NCBI RefSeq assembly: GCF_013626205.1
Contig: NZ_QHJE01000001.1
Coordinates: 620,001 to 684,000, forward strand
Reading direction: 5' to 3'
Length of the DNA: 64,000 nt
DNA from: Hyphomicrobium methylovorum
GTDB lineage: Bacteria; Pseudomonadota; Alphaproteobacteria; Rhizobiales; Hyphomicrobiaceae
In this document: one piece after another, positions 8,817 through 18,382 of the stretch
Layout: every line of letters begins with the position of its first letter
Position numbering within the stretch: the stretch's first letter is position 1
The notes under the pieces: model-generated
Database searches by the model: none
Seen by the model: the letters and a program-made list of their open reading frames with translations, nothing else
Told to the model about the DNA's origin: nothing
Made by a program: the position numbers and the translations under genes

Positions 8817-10373
8817 CTACTCGGACACGCCATCTTTGAGGGCGCGTAAAGCCTCCGGCATGATCTCGGGAATATCCTCGGCGATGAGGCCCGTACCAAA
8901 GCGACGGGCGCAATCACCGTGTAGCCAGACCGCTGCACATGCCGCTTCGAAGGCCGACATATGCTGAGCCAGAAGTCCGAGCACGAACCCGGCGAGCACG
9001 TCTCCCGATCCCGCAGTCGCGAGTGTTGGCGGCGCGTTGGAATTGATCGCTGCCCGGCCGTCCGGCGCGGCGATGACGGTATCGCTTCCCTTCAAGATGA
9101 CGATCGCTCCGGACTGAGCCGCGGCAGCACGTGCGCGATCGAGCTTTGACCCTTCCAGATCGCCGAACAGCCTTTTGAACTCGCCTTCGTGCGGTGTCAT
9201 GATGACTGGCTCTGCGCGTCCCTTAATCGCCTCGAACAGTGCGGCGGGGGTAGCTGCGCTTTCGGTCGCCCGGTGCAGAAATCCAATATTCGCTTCGCTG
9301 TCTGCATTGCCGGAGGAGAATGACGTCAAGGCTCCGGCATCGAGGACTGCCGCTGCTTGAGATTTCAAGATCGTCAGCACATCGCCTGCGGTATCGGCAC
9401 CTACAGGCGCGCCCGGGCCGACCAGCACAGCGTTTCGACGCTTGTCGGAAAGGAACTCCTTTAGGGCCGCCGATCCGTTGACGGGATAAACCATGATGGC
9501 GGTAAGCTGCGTTGCGTTCATCGCCGTTGCTGCGGAAGTCCCGATGACGGTCACGACGCCCGCCCCGACGCGAAGCGCGCCGCGTGCGCTCAGGCGTGCG
9601 GCACCCGTCTGATGCGGCGGGCCCGACAGAACGACGGCGTGACCGCGGTCATATTTGTGGCCACCGTCTTCGAGCTGGGGCAATTCGGAAAGCCAACCTG
9701 CGGGCGTGTTCTCGCGAATGCCGGACTTGATCTCGCCAAGCACGCTCTCCGGGATTCCGATCTGTGCCACGGTGACGTGACCGCAGAACGCGCGGCCTGG
9801 CATCAGAACGTGGCCCGGCTTCTTTCGGAAAAATGTGATTGTTCGCTTTGCTTTGATGCACGGGATCGAAACTTGCCCGGTCGATCCGTCCAAGCCGCTT
9901 GGAACATCAACGGAGAGAACCGGAATGCCGCTTGCGTTGACGGCCTCGATCAAGTCCGCAGCCGCGCCTTCGGGTCCGCGCGAGAGGCCTGCGCCGAATA
10001 TCGCGTCGATCACGAGACTCATGCTTTGAAGCGCGTCTTCCGTTGCGGGACGGAGTGGAAGGAGCCAACGCCGCGCCATTTCAGCCGCGTCGCCTTTCAA
10101 CGCTGATCGCTCACCCAACAGCGATACGCGCACATCGAAATTCTTTTCACTCAGATAGCGCGCCGCCACGAAGCCGTCGCCGCCGTTGTTGCCCGGCCCG
10201 CACAGGATTGCGATGCGGGCGTTCGGCCTGCCGCGCAACATCTGGATTGCCGCTTCGGCAACTGCCGCTCCGGCGCTTTCCATCAGCTTCAGACTTGGCA
10301 CTCCGGCCGCGATCGCGAGCCTGTCGGCTTCCGCCATCTCGGATGTCGTCAGCAAGTCGTCCAAGTCGGTCAT
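8817..10373 (-). CDS. nnr: bifunctional NAD(P)H-hydrate epimerase / ADP-dependent NAD(P)H-hydrate dehydratase
   Basis: This 518-residue cytoplasmic enzyme repairs hydrated NADH and NADPH. The N-terminal YjeF_N epimerase domain (about 1-215) shows CGPGNNGGDGFVAARYL with the GNNGGDG phosphate loop at 61-67, and LVIDAIFGAGL. The C-terminal ribokinase-like dehydratase domain (about 225-515) has VGPGAPVG, TPHEGEFKRLF, LKGSDTVIA and the catalytic-region signature TAGSGDVLAG. Length and domain order match E. coli Nnr. It lies just upstream of the glnB-glnA regulatory region on the opposite strand. Confidence 0.93.
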   Translation of the reverse strand: MTDLDDLLTTSEMAEADRLAIAAGVPSLKLMESAGAAVAEAAIQMLRGRPNARIAILCGPGNNGGDGFVAARYLSEKNFDVRVSLLGERSALKGDAAEMARRWLLPLRPATEDALQSMSLVIDAIFGAGLSRGPEGAAADLIEAVNASGIPVLSVDVPSGLDGSTGQVSIPCIKAKRTITFFRKKPGHVLMPGRAFCGHVTVAQIGIPESVLGEIKSGIRENTPAGWLSELPQLEDGGHKYDRGHAVVLSGPPHQTGAARLSARGALRVGAGVVTVIGTSAATAMNATQLTAIMVYPVNGSAALKEFLSDKRRNAVLVGPGAPVGADTAGDVLTILKSQAAAVLDAGALTSFSSGNADSEANIGFLHRATESAATPAALFEAIKGRAEPVIMTPHEGEFKRLFGDLEGSKLDRARAAAAQSGAIVILKGSDTVIAAPDGRAAINSNAPPTLATAGSGDVLAGFVLGLLAQHMSAFEAACAAVWLHGDCARRFGTGLIAEDIPEIMPEALRALKDGVSE

Positions 10374-10572
10374 TTCATCGGGCTCCGGTTCGGGTTCGGA
10401 TCATGCCGTAGTCGGCACAACATCCGAGAGTGGGGTTTGTTAGATGTGCCGCCTAAAAAACAGTCAAGGCGCACAATTTTTAATCTTTTCGGCTAAGCAG
10501 AGCCTGTCGTCGAATTGCTGGATTTTCTCCAATACTTTGAATTTGCGTGATAAATTCACCAACCTCGAAACT

Positions 10573-10586
10573 GGCACGCGGTCTGC
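10573..10586 (+). promoter_or_regulatory. sigma-54 (-24/-12) promoter for glnB-glnA
   Basis: CTGGCACGCGGTCTGCTA fits the sigma-54 consensus TGGCACG-N4-TTGCW with one mismatch (CTGC for TTGC). The invariant GG (10573-10574) and GC (10585-10586) are separated by exactly ten bases. It lies 70 bases upstream of the glnB start. This implies activation by an enhancer protein, most likely NtrC, but I did not find a convincing NtrC binding palindrome upstream. Confidence 0.8.
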
Positions 10587-10595
10587 TAACCGTAG

Positions 10596-10994
<399 letters not shown>

Positions 10995-11084
10995 ACCGCA
11001 AACCCGCAGCGGCCGCTCACACCGAGACCGGCGCTGCGGCTTGCATGAGAACCCAACCAATTATTTGAGACCAGGGGAGTATCT

Positions 11085-12494
11085 ATGAAGACCGCAAGTG
11101 ACGTCCTGAATTACATCAAGGACAAGGAAGCCAAGTTCGTGGATTTCCGGTTCTCGGATACACGAGGAAAGATGCAGCACGTCACTGCCGACGTGAGCTG
11201 CGTCGATGAATCCATTTTCGTCGACGGCTACGCCTTCGATGGCTCTTCGATCGCTGGCTGGAAGACGATCGAAGCTTCCGACATGACGCTGATGCCGGAT
11301 CCGTCCTCCGCCCATATCGATCCGTTCTTCGCTCAGACGACCGTTGCGATTTTCTGCGACGTGCTAGAGCCGTCGACCGGACAGCCTTACGAGCGCGATC
11401 CGCGTTCGATCGCGAAGAAGGCAGAGGCATACATGATGTCTCTCGGCCTCGGCGATAAAGTGTACTTTGGCCCGGAAGCCGAGTTCTTCATTTTTGATGA
11501 CGTGCGCTTTTCGACCGACATGTACTCGACTGGCTTCAAGGTGAACTCCGGCGAGCTTCCGACGAACACGTCGACCGAAATGGAGATGGGCAACCTTGGT
11601 CACCGTCCGCGCGTCAAGGGCGGTTACTTCCCTGTTCCGCCGATCGACAGCGCGCAGGACATTCGCTCCGAAATGCTTTCCGTTCTTACGGAAATGGGCG
11701 TCGTTGTCGAGAAGCATCACCATGAAGTTGCGGCCGCTCAGCATGAGCTGGGCGTGAAGTTCGGCCCGATGATCACGATGGCCGACCACATGCAGATCTA
11801 TAAGTATGTGGTTCACAACGTTTCGCAGGCGTACGGAAAAACGGCGACGTTCATGCCGAAGCCGGTCTTTGGCGACAACGGTTCGGGCATGCACGTTCAC
11901 CAGTCGATCTGGAAGGACGGCCAGCCGATGTTCGCTGGCGACAAGTATGCCGACCTCTCGCAGATGTGCCTGTACTATATCGGCGGCATCCTGAAGCACG
12001 CGAAGGCGATCAACGCTTTCACCAACCCGCTGACGAACTCGTACAAGCGTCTGGTGCCTGGCTATGAGGCTCCGGTTCTGCTCGCATACTCCGCGCGCAA
12101 CCGGTCTGCATCGTGCCGCATCCCGCACGTCACCAATCCGAAGGCGAAGCGCGTTGAAGTCCGGTTCCCCGATCCGGGCGCGAACCCCTACCTCGCCTTC
12201 ACGGCATTGCTGATGGCTGGCCTCGACGGCATCCAGAACAAGATCGATCCCGGCCCGGCGATGGACAAGAACCTTTACGATCTTCCGCCGGCTGAGCTTG
12301 CTAAAATTCCGACCGTGGCAGGTTCGCTGCGCGAGGCTCTCGACGGCCTCGACAAGGATCGCTCGTTCTTGAAGGCTGGCGGCGTCATGAACGACGACAT
12401 GATCGACGCTTACATCGCGCTGCGTATGGAAGAGAACATGCGCTACGAGATGACGCCGCATCCGGTCGAGTACGATATGTACTATTCCGTCTAA
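11085..12494 (+). CDS. glnA: glutamine synthetase type I
   Basis: This 469-residue enzyme makes glutamine from glutamate, ammonia and ATP. It has the GSI signatures DGSSIAGW near the N-terminus, the metal- and glutamate-binding core, [12 protein letters not shown] and the ATP-site NRSASCRIP. The adenylylation motif NLYDLPPAE is present, with the target Tyr at about residue 398, so the enzyme is expected to be controlled by GlnE under PII. It has an AGGGGAG ribosome site and a strong terminator directly after the stop, ending the glnBA unit. Confidence 0.97.
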   Translation: MKTASDVLNYIKDKEAKFVDFRFSDTRGKMQHVTADVSCVDESIFVDGYAFDGSSIAGWKTIEASDMTLMPDPSSAHIDPFFAQTTVAIFCDVLEPSTGQPYERDPRSIAKKAEAYMMSLGLGDKVYFGPEAEFFIFDDVRFSTDMYSTGFKVNSGELPTNTSTEMEMGNLGHRPRVKGGYFPVPPIDSAQDIRSEMLSVLTEMGVVVEKHHHEVAAAQHELGVKFGPMITMADHMQIYKYVVHNVSQAYGKTATFMPKPVFGDNGSGMHVHQSIWKDGQPMFAGDKYADLSQMCLYYIGGILKHAKAINAFTNPLTNSYKRLVPGYEAPVLLAYSARNRSASCRIPHVTNPKAKRVEVRFPDPGANPYLAFTALLMAGLDGIQNKIDPGPAMDKNLYDLPPAELAKIPTVAGSLREALDGLDKDRSFLKAGGVMNDDMIDAYIALRMEENMRYEMTPHPVEYDMYYSV

Positions 12495-12521
12495 CGGCGG
12501 ATCGACGTTTCAAACGATCAG

Positions 12522-12550
12522 AGGCGGTCCCGGTTGGGGCCGCCTTTTTT
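12522..12550 (+). terminator. intrinsic terminator of glnBA
   Basis: A ten-pair stem (AGGCGGTCCC / GGGGCCGCCT, one G-T pair) with a GGTT loop is followed by a run of T residues, 28 bases after the glnA stop. Confidence 0.9.
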
Positions 12551-12576
12551 CGTGGGCTGACCCGGCGGCCGCGATC

Positions 12577-12879
12577 TCAATAGTAGAAGAGCACCACGGC
12601 GCAGATTGCGATCAGCACGTAGTAAAAAAACTGGCGTTCGCGGACAAGGAACCACGTCACGGCACGACGCGGGATGTCGGCCCAGTTGTATCGTCCGAGC
12701 AAGCCGAGCGATAAGCCCAGTACCAACCCGATCATTACCGAATTGAATTCGAGTGCGCCGGTTATGCCTTTGAGGCTCTCGGGCGCGAATCCGGTGAGCC
12801 ACGGCATAAGCGCGATCAGCGCGGCGGCAGACACGGCGCCGAAAGCCAGGACGGAGAAGAACGACAGAACAGGTCGCAT
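12577..12879 (-). CDS. small inner-membrane protein with three TM helices
   Basis: This 100-residue protein has three likely membrane helices (about residues 5-27, 45-62 and 80-98) and ends in the aromatic tail VVLFYY. I chose the ATG at 12879, which has AAGGTG upstream; a GTG at 12894 in the same frame would add five residues. It converges on glnA across the glnA terminator. I do not recognise the family. Confidence 0.55.
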   Translation of the reverse strand: MRPVLSFFSVLAFGAVSAAALIALMPWLTGFAPESLKGITGALEFNSVMIGLVLGLSLGLLGRYNWADIPRRAVTWFLVRERQFFYYVLIAICAVVLFYY

Positions 12880-12970
12880 GCGAGCACCTTGCACCTAGTG
12901 AGCGGCACCCTCCTCCGACGGACGAGGAGCGCCGACCTTTGCAAGCTACAGCGACACCGCAAACATTCTG

Positions 12971-14182
12971 TTAACCAAGGTTCTGCCCGTTGCGCGAGCC
13001 AGCGTGAATGTCTCGCCGGTTGATGAATTCGGCGATGAGGACAGCCGCCAAGCCAACAAGCATCAATCCGATCATCGTCGTGACGAAGCCCGTGACTGGA
13101 GAGAACGTCATAGCCAAGCCTGCCGCGAGCGGTCCGACAATTGCGCCTGCCTGGTACATCACGAGGAAGATCGCATTGGCAGCTGCAAGGGCTCCGGCGT
13201 CGACCCGCTCACCGATCACCGCGAGTCCGAGCGTATAAAAGCCCAGAACAACGCCGCCGAGCAGGAACACCAAAACCTGCGCCGTCGGCAGCGTTTTTAG
13301 CCCCTCCGGCATCACGAACACGAGGAAGACAAAGGCGGCCGCAAGCGCAACTGTCATTGCGATGCGCGAGATCTTGTCCGAGAGCCAGCCGATCGCGAAC
13401 TGAAGGATCACGCCACCAATCGTCAACGTCGTCAGCAATGCGAGGGCTTCGTCATGAGATCGCCCGGCGGCGATCGCCACGTTCGGGATCAACGAGAGGT
13501 TTGTGATTTCGGCAAATCCGCCGATGAAGCCCGATGCCATTGCCGCGGGAACGAGGCGCACGACCGCCATCGGATTGCGCGTAACATCATGATGAAACTC
13601 TGGCGCAAGCTTGCGCGCGAGGAAGATCGGCAGGCTTGACGCTGCTGTCACAATTGCAGCCGTGGCGAAGGGCCAGAGTCCGTTCAAGCCAAATTCCTGC
13701 AAAAGAACCGGCCCGATCGAGAAGCCAAGAAAGAACGCCATGGCGTAAAGCGCGATCACACGGCCGCGCGTCGCTTCCTCGGAGACCGAGTTGATCCATG
13801 TCTCGCCCGCCAGCCACGGCAGCGCAAAGCCAAGGCTCATCAGGAAGCGTATGCCGAGCCACGCCCACGGTGATTGAAAAAGATAAAGCGCAAGAAAGCC
13901 CAGTGCACCGCAAATGCAGCCCGTCAGAATTGCGGCGACCGGACCGACTTTCGTTATGAAGCGCGGACCGAAAGGCAAAGCGAACATGATCGCGATCGGA
14001 GGAATGGCTCCGGCGAGGCCGATCATCCAGTTTGCTTGCTGCCAGGCTTCGAACGTCAGCGATGTCAGCGGAAAGCCGATGCCGAATGACAGGCCGACGC
14101 CGAACGACGTCGAAATCACAGCGGCAAGGCTTTTGTGACGCTGCAGCCAGGTAAGCTGCCGCGTATCTGCAGTTGCGGTCAT
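12971..14182 (-). CDS. major facilitator superfamily transporter
   Basis: This 403-residue integral membrane protein has about twelve membrane helices. The cytoplasmic loop after helix 2 has the MFS motif-A-like FGPRFITKVGPVAAI, and ARGRVIALYAMAFFLGFSIGP in the fourth-to-fifth helix region is typical of the YcaD/drug-efflux type group. A second weaker motif-A-like loop, LSDKISRIAM, occurs in the C-terminal half. The substrate is not readable. It starts about 75 bases downstream of the aminotransferase gene on the same strand. Confidence 0.85.
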   Translation of the reverse strand: MTATADTRQLTWLQRHKSLAAVISTSFGVGLSFGIGFPLTSLTFEAWQQANWMIGLAGAIPPIAIMFALPFGPRFITKVGPVAAILTGCICGALGFLALYLFQSPWAWLGIRFLMSLGFALPWLAGETWINSVSEEATRGRVIALYAMAFFLGFSIGPVLLQEFGLNGLWPFATAAIVTAASSLPIFLARKLAPEFHHDVTRNPMAVVRLVPAAMASGFIGGFAEITNLSLIPNVAIAAGRSHDEALALLTTLTIGGVILQFAIGWLSDKISRIAMTVALAAAFVFLVFVMPEGLKTLPTAQVLVFLLGGVVLGFYTLGLAVIGERVDAGALAAANAIFLVMYQAGAIVGPLAAGLAMTFSPVTGFVTTMIGLMLVGLAAVLIAEFINRRDIHAGSRNGQNLG

Positions 14183-14256
14183 TTCATTCCCATACCGGCG
14201 GATTGATGCAGTGTCTCAGGATTTTCCGCGACACAGTGGCCGGACTTTTTACGGCT

Positions 14257-15363
14257 TTATCCGCGAACTGAGCGGAGAGCCTTCGGCAGTTCCTCAGCCA
14301 AGATATCCAGCTCCGGATCAATACCACATGAAATCCGTATGCAGTGATCAAGGCCGGGAGCAGCCGGCTTGCGGACAAAGATATCTCGTTCAAGAAGCGC
14401 CTTGAGCAGACGCTCGGCGAAGATGGCGTCTTTCCCACTGTCGACGGCGACGAAGTTCGTTGCCGAGGGCAGCGGCGTCAAACCGTTATCGCTTGCGATG
14501 GCGCTGATGCGCGTGCGGGCGGCTGCGATGCGCGAGAGAGCCTCGCTCAAGTAAACTTGGTCCCGCAGAGCGGCGAGTGCACCAAGCTGGCCGACGCGAT
14601 TGATGCCGTAGTGGTTTCTGACTTTGTCGAACGCTTCGATGAGGCTCGGCTCGGCGACAGCATAACCGATGCGCGCGCCTGCGAGGCCATAAGCCTTCGA
14701 GAAAGTGCGCAGGCGGAGCACCTGAGGATTGGCGCAGTCAATCGCGGGAACCGAAGCGGGCGGCGCGGTATCGCAATACGCTTCATCGAGGACGAGTAGT
14801 GTGTTTGCAGGAAGGGCCGCGATGAACGCGTCGAGATCCGATGCGCTCCAGCAACTGGCCATCGGGTTGTTGGGATTGGAAACATAGATCAGCTTCGCGG
14901 ACGTCGCTTTGGCAACGTCGATCAGGCGCGGAATGTCTTCGCGGAATTCCCGCATCGGCACCAATTGCAGTGCGCCACCGTGGGCCCGCACATGGAAATT
15001 GAATGTCGGATATGCGCCGTCGCTCGTAACGACTGCGTCTCCCGGGCTGAGGAAAAGCATACACGTCAGCCCCAGCAGGCCATCTATGCCTTCGCCAATC
15101 ACAACGCAGTCGCGCGAGACACCGTGAAAATCGGCGATCGCCGCGCGCAAGTCGGCGTTCTCTGGATCTGAGTATTTCCAGTTTTCTCCGGCCGCTTCGC
15201 GCATGACCGAGATCGCATTTGGCGACGGGCCGAAACTGCTTTCGTTGGCGCCAAGGCGAGCACGGAACGGGCGTCCCCGCGCGCGCTCCATCGCGTCCGG
15301 ACCGACGAATGGCACAAGCTTGGGAAGGGCCGCGATAATGGGCGTGAACGGCGGTCGGGACAT
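14257..15363 (-). CDS. PLP-dependent aminotransferase, histidinol-phosphate aminotransferase-like
   Basis: This 368-residue class I/II aminotransferase has the PLP features GANESSFGPSP (38-48), VSNPNNP (161-167), VLDEAYCD (191-198) and the Schiff-base Lys223 in RTFSKAYGLAGARIGYA. It is closest in style to HisC-type enzymes, which transaminate histidinol phosphate or aromatic amino acids, but no his gene is nearby. I chose the ATG at 15363, 17 bases after the DUF1489 gene stop; the open frame further upstream overlaps that gene. No strong ribosome site is visible, so coupling to the upstream gene is possible. Confidence 0.85.
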   Translation of the reverse strand: MSRPPFTPIIAALPKLVPFVGPDAMERARGRPFRARLGANESSFGPSPNAISVMREAAGENWKYSDPENADLRAAIADFHGVSRDCVVIGEGIDGLLGLTCMLFLSPGDAVVTSDGAYPTFNFHVRAHGGALQLVPMREFREDIPRLIDVAKATSAKLIYVSNPNNPMASCWSASDLDAFIAALPANTLLVLDEAYCDTAPPASVPAIDCANPQVLRLRTFSKAYGLAGARIGYAVAEPSLIEAFDKVRNHYGINRVGQLGALAALRDQVYLSEALSRIAAARTRISAIASDNGLTPLPSATNFVAVDSGKDAIFAERLLKALLERDIFVRKPAAPGLDHCIRISCGIDPELDILAEELPKALRSVRG

Positions 15364-15380
15364 GGATGGTTTCTGCCGCT

Positions 15381-15818
15381 TCAGATCAGGCCGAGATCGG
15401 CGAGCGTTTTTTTCATTTCCGTCGGCATCATCGATATCTGATTTTTCCGGCCGGGCTTCAAGTCGGGCGGAGCGTCGGCCGCGTCGAGATAGCGCCAGCC
15501 CTGAAATGCCCGGCGCGGCGTTGGGCGTACCGGAATGAGTTCGCGTGCAAGCAGCAAAAGACAGCACGGTGAACCGTCATCCTTCTTGCCGGGCTCAAGA
15601 CCGACGAGTTTCTGGCGCACGAGGATCGTTCCGCGAATGACCCAATAGAGCGATCCGCCGTCGAGCAACTCGTCGCGGCGCTTCGGCGCTTGGAACGTTG
15701 GATGAAACGCGCACGATTTACCCTCGTGCGTCTTCGTCTGGCGTTTTTGTGCCTGCCATGCGGCCAAGTCTTCGATGGAATCGGCGCCCGCGCAGAGCTT
15801 CACGAGATTGAGGGTCAT
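15381..15818 (-). CDS. DUF1489 family protein
   Basis: This 145-residue protein matches DUF1489, a family of uncharacterised alphaproteobacterial cytoplasmic proteins. Its N-terminus (MTLNLVKLCAGADSIEDLAAWQ), the HPTFQAPKRRDELLDGGSLYWVIRG core and FQGWRYLDAADAPPDL are characteristic. It precedes the aminotransferase gene by 17 bases on the same strand, so the two probably form an operon. The function is unknown. Confidence 0.85.
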   Translation of the reverse strand: MTLNLVKLCAGADSIEDLAAWQAQKRQTKTHEGKSCAFHPTFQAPKRRDELLDGGSLYWVIRGTILVRQKLVGLEPGKKDDGSPCCLLLLARELIPVRPTPRRAFQGWRYLDAADAPPDLKPGRKNQISMMPTEMKKTLADLGLI

Positions 15819-15876
15819 GGCCCTTTTGTGCTCCTACGTCCGGGAAACGGCAACTCGGCTGTCCACAGCCTCGAGC

Positions 15877-16311
15877 TTACGGTTTCTCGGTGCAGGTTCC
15901 TGCGTATTGGGCGAACATCGGCTGGCCGAACAACCCGAAGTGGCGAGAATGAACAGCCGGAAATTCGCCGGTTGCGGGGTCGCGGTCATAGATCGTGGTG
16001 AGGTTCAGGAAGCCCTCGTTGACCACTTCAAGGAAGTGATTGGCGTTGAGTGCGCGCACGATCTTGAGGGTGTTTGCGGATTTTCCATCGAGCACGAGCG
16101 TCGCCGACTGCTTTTCGAGATCGACGTTACCGATTTCAAACTTGAGTTCGGATGGCGGCGACGACGCGAACTTTCCTCCTTCGTAGGACCAGGAAAATCC
16201 CGCTTTGAAATCGCAGGCGTAGTGCGCGGGCGATTTCTCTTCGTCGGCGGCAGCAGCCGTCGCGTATATCGCACCGAGGCAGAGCACCAGCGCTACGCGC
16301 ATCATCGCCAT
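15877..16311 (-). CDS. secreted protein, function unknown
   Basis: This 144-residue exported protein begins at the ATG at 16311 behind AGAGGAAG, with a signal peptide ending near TAAAADEEK. The mature part is predicted to be mostly beta (FSWSYEGGKF, LKFEIGNVDLEKQSATLVLDG, EGFLNLTTIYD), with one Cys near each end (HYACDF, AGTCTEKP) that could pair. A second ATG two codons downstream is an alternative start. I do not recognise a named family. Confidence 0.6.
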   Translation of the reverse strand: MAMMRVALVLCLGAIYATAAAADEEKSPAHYACDFKAGFSWSYEGGKFASSPPSELKFEIGNVDLEKQSATLVLDGKSANTLKIVRALNANHFLEVVNEGFLNLTTIYDRDPATGEFPAVHSRHFGLFGQPMFAQYAGTCTEKP

Positions 16312-16509
16312 TGAATGTCTTCCTCTGAAACCGACGAAAGCCCAGCCCGACCACACCCTGTCCGACCTTACCACGCTCGTATTCAAAACGAACATCGGAG
16401 ACAAGACCGACACGATGCGGCAGGCGCTACTGCCAGCAAACGCTGAGTTTGCCATGGCGTTGCCCTGAAATCGTGTTGGAAAACCGCCCTTTGCTACCAA
16501 GAGGCCCTT

Positions 16510-16977
16510 ATGCGTCACAGCTCCGTCCTACACCCGGCTATCGCGGCAGTCGCCCTGCTCCTGGCACTCGGCGCTGGCGCACTGTTTCACGTACCGAGTG
16601 CCCTGGCTGCCAAAGCAAAGGGCGGAACTGGGCGGCAGGCACCGCTCGACGAAAGCAAGATGACGTGCAAGCAGCTTTCGGGGCGGATTCAGCTTCTCAT
16701 CCTGCAACTGCGCGGACACGAAACGCGACAGCAGTCGTCCAGTCTGTCGCGCGGGATGCAATCGGCTGCGTCGACGATCGGCGCTACTGCGACAGGGTCA
16801 GATCCAAGCGGACAACAGGCGAGCGATCTCAATCGGCTGCAGAGCTATAATCAACGCCTCGCATCCATGGGGTGCAAAAGCTACAATCTCGAACAAGAAT
16901 TGAAACAGACCGATCCGATGCAATCGCCCTCGGCGACGGTTCCGCCTCCGAAGAAGGCGAAATCGAGCAAACCGTAG
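16510..16977 (+). CDS. secreted helical protein, function unknown
   Basis: This 155-residue protein has a signal peptide to about residue 33 (HVPSALA). Two conserved-looking Cys (MTCKQLSGRIQ and MGCKSYNLEQ) flank a Gln/Ser-rich helical region of about 60 residues. The tail is Pro/Lys-rich (VPPPKKAKSSKP). The arrangement suggests one disulfide closing a helical hairpin in the periplasm. It is divergent from the preceding secreted-protein gene. No family is recognised. Confidence 0.55.
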   Translation: MRHSSVLHPAIAAVALLLALGAGALFHVPSALAAKAKGGTGRQAPLDESKMTCKQLSGRIQLLILQLRGHETRQQSSSLSRGMQSAASTIGATATGSDPSGQQASDLNRLQSYNQRLASMGCKSYNLEQELKQTDPMQSPSATVPPPKKAKSSKP

Positions 16978-17086
16978 AGGCCGGTCAAGCCCCCGCCTAT
17001 TGCGCGCATGCTTTTGCCACGCAGTCGGGATTGCATGCGCTGTCGCATCGGCTGACGGTCGCGATATTTGTCTGTAGACTGCCGCC

Positions 17087-17581
17087 ATGAGCGAACGAGA
17101 GACACTTGACGGCGGCGCGACGCGCGGTCCGACCCGATTTCCCTGGCCCCCAGTTCTGTTGATCGGAGCCGTCGCGGCAGCGATGACGCTGACAACCAGC
17201 TATCCGCTGCCTTGGCCTGGAATGGACGACTCGCCTGCGCACTGGGTTGGCCTCGGCTTCGGCGCTCTGGGCATTCTTCTGGCGGGGTTTGGCATCTGGG
17301 CGCTCATGAGAGCCGGAACGACAGTCCTGCCGGACGTGGCCGCGACCCACCTCGTCACGTCTGGCCCATATGTACGTTTTCGCAATCCAATCTATCTCGG
17401 TGAAGTTCTGATCCTGCTGGGCACGGCTGAGATCACGAAATCGATCTGGTTCGTCGTTGCCGGACTCGTTTTCGCTGTTCTCATAACCGTGCTTCAGATC
17501 ATTCCCGAAGAACGCCATCTCGAAGAGACCTTCGGCGAGGCTTACCTCGACTACAAATCGCGTTCTCGTCGCTGGATCTGA
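17087..17581 (+). CDS. isoprenylcysteine carboxyl methyltransferase-like membrane protein
   Basis: This 164-residue membrane protein has about four helices and the C-terminal signature of the ICMT/PEMT-type methyltransferase family: LVTSGPYVRFRNPIYLGEVL (about 90-109) and IPEERHLEETFGEAYLDYKSRSRRW. These residues bind SAM in structurally known members. Bacterial members methylate lipids or unknown small substrates rather than prenylated proteins. It lies 11 bases before the next gene on the same strand, suggesting joint transcription. Confidence 0.85.
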   Translation: MSERETLDGGATRGPTRFPWPPVLLIGAVAAAMTLTTSYPLPWPGMDDSPAHWVGLGFGALGILLAGFGIWALMRAGTTVLPDVAATHLVTSGPYVRFRNPIYLGEVLILLGTAEITKSIWFVVAGLVFAVLITVLQIIPEERHLEETFGEAYLDYKSRSRRWI

Positions 17582-17592
17582 CGCAGCAAGCC

Positions 17593-18288
17593 ATGAGCAC
17601 CGATTATGCGGAAAAGGAGCGAGAGTTCGTTGCTGGTCTCCATGAGGATACCGGCCGTGATCTCGCTGCGTGGATGGCTGCGATTTCAGCAAGCGGACAT
17701 AATGAGCGCAATGCGATCATCGACTGGCTGCGCCATCAGGGCTTTCAGTTCGCGTGGGCTTCGTGGCTGGAACGCATTCACTACAATGGCGGACGGCTGA
17801 TTTATGCTGACGCGACGGGGAACGGGCTGCCGAGGGATCGGCCGGTTCGCGCAGGCGCTGTCGTCGATGATGAACCCCCGCGCCGGGAGCGGCTGCAGCC
17901 TACTCACGTCCCGACCGCATCGCAGGTGACGGCAGCGCAGCCGACGTCCGGAGACGGCGTTGCTGAACTGCTGGCGACCGCAAAAGGGTTGAGGCCGCTT
18001 GCCGATCTTATTCTGCGAGAGGTCCGCCAGACCGTTCCCGACGTAATGATCTCCGTTAAGGGTCCGCTCGTCATCATGGCGGCACCGACGGCCTTCGCGG
18101 CGCTGTTTCCGCAGCCTAAAATGCTTCGGCTATTTGGCCGTTTCGGACCGGCCGGCGCTGGCCGTGTGACTTCCGCCGATTTGGTTATGAAGGCGCCGGC
18201 GCCTTTTCCTGAAATGCTCGCGCTCGACGACGCGCGGAGCGTCGACAGTGATTTCCGGCAATTGATCCTGGCCGCAGCGGGCCGGTAG
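17593..18288 (+). CDS. DUF4287/DUF5655-like protein
   Basis: This 231-residue cytoplasmic protein has an N-terminal helical region (EREFVAGLHEDTGRDLAAWMAAI...IIDWLRHQGFQFAWASWLERI) resembling DUF4287. The C-terminal half (LLATAKGLRPLADLILREVRQTVPDVMISVKGPLVIM) resembles DUF5655, a small domain often fused to DUF4287. A variable Pro-rich linker joins them. The function is unknown. It follows the methyltransferase-like gene by 11 bases. The family assignment is by eye and moderate. Confidence 0.55.
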   Translation: MSTDYAEKEREFVAGLHEDTGRDLAAWMAAISASGHNERNAIIDWLRHQGFQFAWASWLERIHYNGGRLIYADATGNGLPRDRPVRAGAVVDDEPPRRERLQPTHVPTASQVTAAQPTSGDGVAELLATAKGLRPLADLILREVRQTVPDVMISVKGPLVIMAAPTAFAALFPQPKMLRLFGRFGPAGAGRVTSADLVMKAPAPFPEMLALDDARSVDSDFRQLILAAAGR

Positions 18289-18382
18289 ACTGAGACGGCC
18301 GGGACGGTCGCGGCTGCCGCAATTGCGGTGATCATTGATTTGCCTGAATTTTCAGTGTCATTGGCTGAGACGGAGGCGCCTT

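Noticed and set aside
11364-12461. Long minus-strand frame of 365 residues opposite glnA
   Set aside because: It is a codon-bias shadow of glnA: rich in Arg and His, no ribosome site and no recognisable domain.
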